A stretch of 8,288 nucleotides of DNA, from contig VAXD01000155.1 of the NCBI GenBank assembly GCA_005884155.1, positions 1-8,288 on the forward strand, read 5' to 3'. Source of the DNA: Actinomycetota bacterium. GTDB lineage: Bacteria; Actinomycetota; Thermoleophilia; Gaiellales; Gaiellaceae. Position numbers and translations under genes: made by a program. The notes under the pieces were generated by a model that made no database searches, was not told the DNA's origin, and saw only the letters and a list, made by a program, of their open reading frames with translations. Shown piece by piece: positions 6,919-8,288 of the stretch. How positions within the stretch are numbered: position 1 is the stretch's first letter; the number at the start of each line of letters is the position of its first letter.

Positions 6919-7013
6919 ACGTCTACACGCGCCTCGTGCTCGCTCTTGTCGCGCTGGCGGCGGCCGCTGCCGCCTGGGTGATCGTGATCGAGGCGATCCG
7001 CCGCACGGTCTAG
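6915..7013 (+). CDS. 32-residue single-helix membrane peptide
   Basis: A short reading frame, MNVYTRLVLALVALAAAAAA followed by WVIVIEAIRRTV. One hydrophobic helix (about residues 6-26) is flanked by an Arg at position 6 and by a basic tail (IRRT). It starts with ATG overlapping the CopCD-like stop (ATGA), with AAGG (6904-6907) seven bases before, and its TAG is directly followed by the GTG of the next gene, so it fills the gap exactly. 28 of its 31 codons after the ATG end in G or C, the coding signature of its neighbours. I do not recognise a family. It may be a small partner or stabiliser of CopD or of an oxidase subunit, as small one-helix peptides often are (inference). Below most gene-finder length limits. 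Confidence 0.72.
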   Translation: MNVYTRLVLALVALAAAAAAWVIVIEAIRRTV

Positions 7014-7979
7014 GTGCGCGGCCAGGTCGCCGTCCTCGTCGCGGCGGTCGCGCTCCTCGCGCCCGCGCCGGCTGCTGCCCACCTCCGCACGAGCCGGGTC
7101 GCGGTCGACTACCGCGCGGCGGTCTCGCCACTTGCGCCCGACCTCGCCTCTGCGCTCTCGGTTCGTCTCTACCGTGCCGACCTCGCCGTCCGGCTCGCCG
7201 TCCACAGCGGCCACCGCTTGGTCGTGCTGGGCTACGCCGGTGAGCCGTTCCTGCGGCTCGAGCACGGGGAGGTGCTCGTGAACGCGGCTTCCCCGACGGC
7301 TGCAGGCGCTGGACTGACGCAAAGCGGCGCGGGCTGGCATGTTCTCGCGCGGAGCCCGAGCCTCACCTGGCACGACGCCCGGATTCGGGGCCTGCCGTCT
7401 GGCGTCGACCGAGGCACGTGGAGCCTCCCGCTGGTGGTGGACGGGCAGCACGCCCGCCTCCGCGGAACGATCGATCGCGTCTCGGCGCCGTCGCGGGTCG
7501 GCTGGCTCGTCCTCGGAGTGGTCTTTGCCGCGCTCACGGCGGTCCTCCTGGCGTGGCGCCCCAGACGCGCATTGCGCACCGCCTGCATCGTCCTCGGTGC
7601 GGTCTCGGCGATCGCCGCGCTCGTGACCGCAGCAGGCTTCTCGGCTGCCTCGACCGCATCGGAGGGGGTCTGGGTCGAGAGCGCGAACGAGGCCGTCTTC
7701 GTGCTCGTCGGCTCGATCTTCCTCTTCCGCGGCTCGCGCGACTCCAGGGCGATGGCGGGCGGTTTCCTCGGCCTGGTCGCTCTCGCGGCGGGACTGACGC
7801 GCGCGCCCGTCCTGACGCACGGAATCGTGCTCGCGGCGTTACCGGGCCAACTCGTCCGGCCGGCGGTCGTCGTCGCGATCGGAGCCGGCGCGGCGGCCGC
7901 GATCCTCGGCGTCGTCGTCTTCTTCGACGTCCTCGAGCACTACGAGGACCCGGAGCTCAAGCGGGTGGCACGATCTTGA
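7014..7979 (+). CDS. secreted/polytopic membrane protein with His at mature N-terminus, unknown function
   Basis: 321 residues from the GTG at 7014, which follows the TAG of the 32-residue peptide with no gap and no Shine-Dalgarno, so it is probably translated by reinitiation. Signal peptide 1-22 ends PAPAAA before His23, giving a mature HLRTSRVAVDYRA. Residues 23-160 form an extracytoplasmic, beta-rich domain (VSPLAPDLASALSVRLYRAD ... VLGYAGEPFLR ... SPSLTWHDARIRGLP, with W119, H120, D121; then TWSLPLVVDGQHARLRGTI). Residues about 163-305 hold five or six membrane helices, and the end is acidic (FDVLEHYEDPELKR). I cannot name the family. A soluble His-first domain in front of a membrane domain resembles the CopC-CopD plan, although the sequence is not CopC. 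Its 3' end overlaps the minus-strand gene by 23 bases. Confidence 0.83.
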   Translation: MRGQVAVLVAAVALLAPAPAAAHLRTSRVAVDYRAAVSPLAPDLASALSVRLYRADLAVRLAVHSGHRLVVLGYAGEPFLRLEHGEVLVNAASPTAAGAGLTQSGAGWHVLARSPSLTWHDARIRGLPSGVDRGTWSLPLVVDGQHARLRGTIDRVSAPSRVGWLVLGVVFAALTAVLLAWRPRRALRTACIVLGAVSAIAALVTAAGFSAASTASEGVWVESANEAVFVLVGSIFLFRGSRDSRAMAGGFLGLVALAAGLTRAPVLTHGIVLAALPGQLVRPAVVVAIGAGAAAAILGVVVFFDVLEHYEDPELKRVARS

Positions 7980-8288
7980 GCGGCTTGTCGAACTCGACGT
8001 AGCGGTGGAACATGAAGTGGCTCGCCGCGGTCATGCGCAGGCGCAGCGTGCGGTAGCTCTTCTGGTCGATCCACGCGGTGAACCAGGCTGGGACCGACGG
8101 GTTGACGAAGGAGACGACCCACACCGGGCGGCCGTTGACGCGGGCGGCGCCGAGGACGTGCGCGTTCACTGTGAGGTTGCCCCAGGTCGGCTGCGGCACG
8201 CTCAGCTTCGGCACCTGCGGCGACTTCGACCACGCCGCACGGCTGTTCGGCCGGTCCCAGCGGCGATTGCCGACCACGACCGCGGACG
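7957..8288 (-). CDS. C-terminal fragment of an exported-type protein, truncated by the window edge
   Basis: 110 residues to the TGA at 7957-7959; the frame is open to the last base, so the start lies outside and the GTG at 8277 should not be taken as a start. Visible sequence: VVVGNRRWDRPNS ... NAHVLGAARVNGRPVWVVSF, VPAWFTAWIDQKSYRTLRLRM, MTAASHFMFHRYVEFDKPLKI. The pattern of a strand with RPVWVVSF followed by WIDQKSYRTLRL is like the last part of LolA/LppX-type lipoprotein-sorting folds. From memory, similar tails (..TPAWF..ID..T.R.LR..M.A..HFM...Y..F..P..I.PP) occur at the C-terminus of some actinobacterial copper-resistance membrane proteins, so this may be a second CopCD-like gene; that is unproven. 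It converges on the 7014 gene with a 23-base overlap. Confidence 0.7.
   Translation of the reverse strand, partial: SAVVVGNRRWDRPNSRAAWSKSPQVPKLSVPQPTWGNLTVNAHVLGAARVNGRPVWVVSFVNPSVPAWFTAWIDQKSYRTLRLRMTAASHFMFHRYVEFDKPLKIVPPA

Noticed and set aside
4609..7131. Very long minus-strand open frame (about 840 codons) across the ycnI/ycnJ region
   Set aside because: It is antisense to two clearly recognised genes, is extremely rich in Arg, Glu and Asp with no domain, and arises from high GC leaving few stops.
1..8288. tRNA/rRNA genes, CRISPR arrays, insertion sequences, attachment sites, classical terminators
   Set aside because: None seen: no cloverleaf or rRNA-like stretch, no spaced direct repeats, no transposase motif, and no stem followed by a T-run.

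Overview
The window is GC-rich, tightly packed bacterial DNA. It shows ATGA/GTGA gene overlaps, many GTG starts and almost every codon ending in G or C. Together with the protein families present, this suggests an actinobacterium, possibly of the Thermoleophilia (Gaiellales/Solirubrobacterales) type. That taxonomic guess is an inference and was not checked by any search.

Layout: (1) bases 1-951 hold the 3' part of an acyl-CoA dehydrogenase gene, probably unrelated to the rest. (2) Bases 899-3131, minus strand, hold a three-gene operon: two tandem, divergent copies of a CtaG-type (caa3 cytochrome c oxidase assembly) membrane protein, then a signal-peptide protein with a C-terminal membrane anchor and a TPM-like appearance. 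Both junctions are 4-base GTGA overlaps. (3) A 68-base divergent intergenic region carries a perfect 7+7 inverted repeat with a TTGACA hexamer in it. (4) Bases 3200-7979, plus strand, hold a six-gene operon: a histidine-rich lipoprotein with two copies of one domain; a small polytopic membrane protein; a YcnI-type copper protein; a YcnJ-type CopC-CopD fusion with a YtkA-like tail; a previously untracked 32-residue membrane peptide; and an unrecognised secreted/membrane protein. (5) Bases 7957-8288, minus strand, hold the C-terminus of another exported-type protein.

The common theme is copper outside the membrane and its delivery to a haem-copper oxidase. CtaG-family proteins serve CuB insertion, YcnI and CopC bind copper through the histidine that becomes the mature N-terminus, and CopD is the membrane partner. 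In three proteins here (YcnI-like, CopCD-like and the unrecognised one at 7014) the predicted signal-peptide cleavage site falls directly before a histidine, so the unrecognised protein is a candidate new N-terminal-His copper protein. The lipoprotein has an H-x-H motif in each of its two repeats.

Two neighbouring genes (lipoprotein and small membrane protein) each need a single-base frame correction, near 3692 and at 4299. The protein on both sides of each break looks intact, so these are either base-call errors or very recent mutations.
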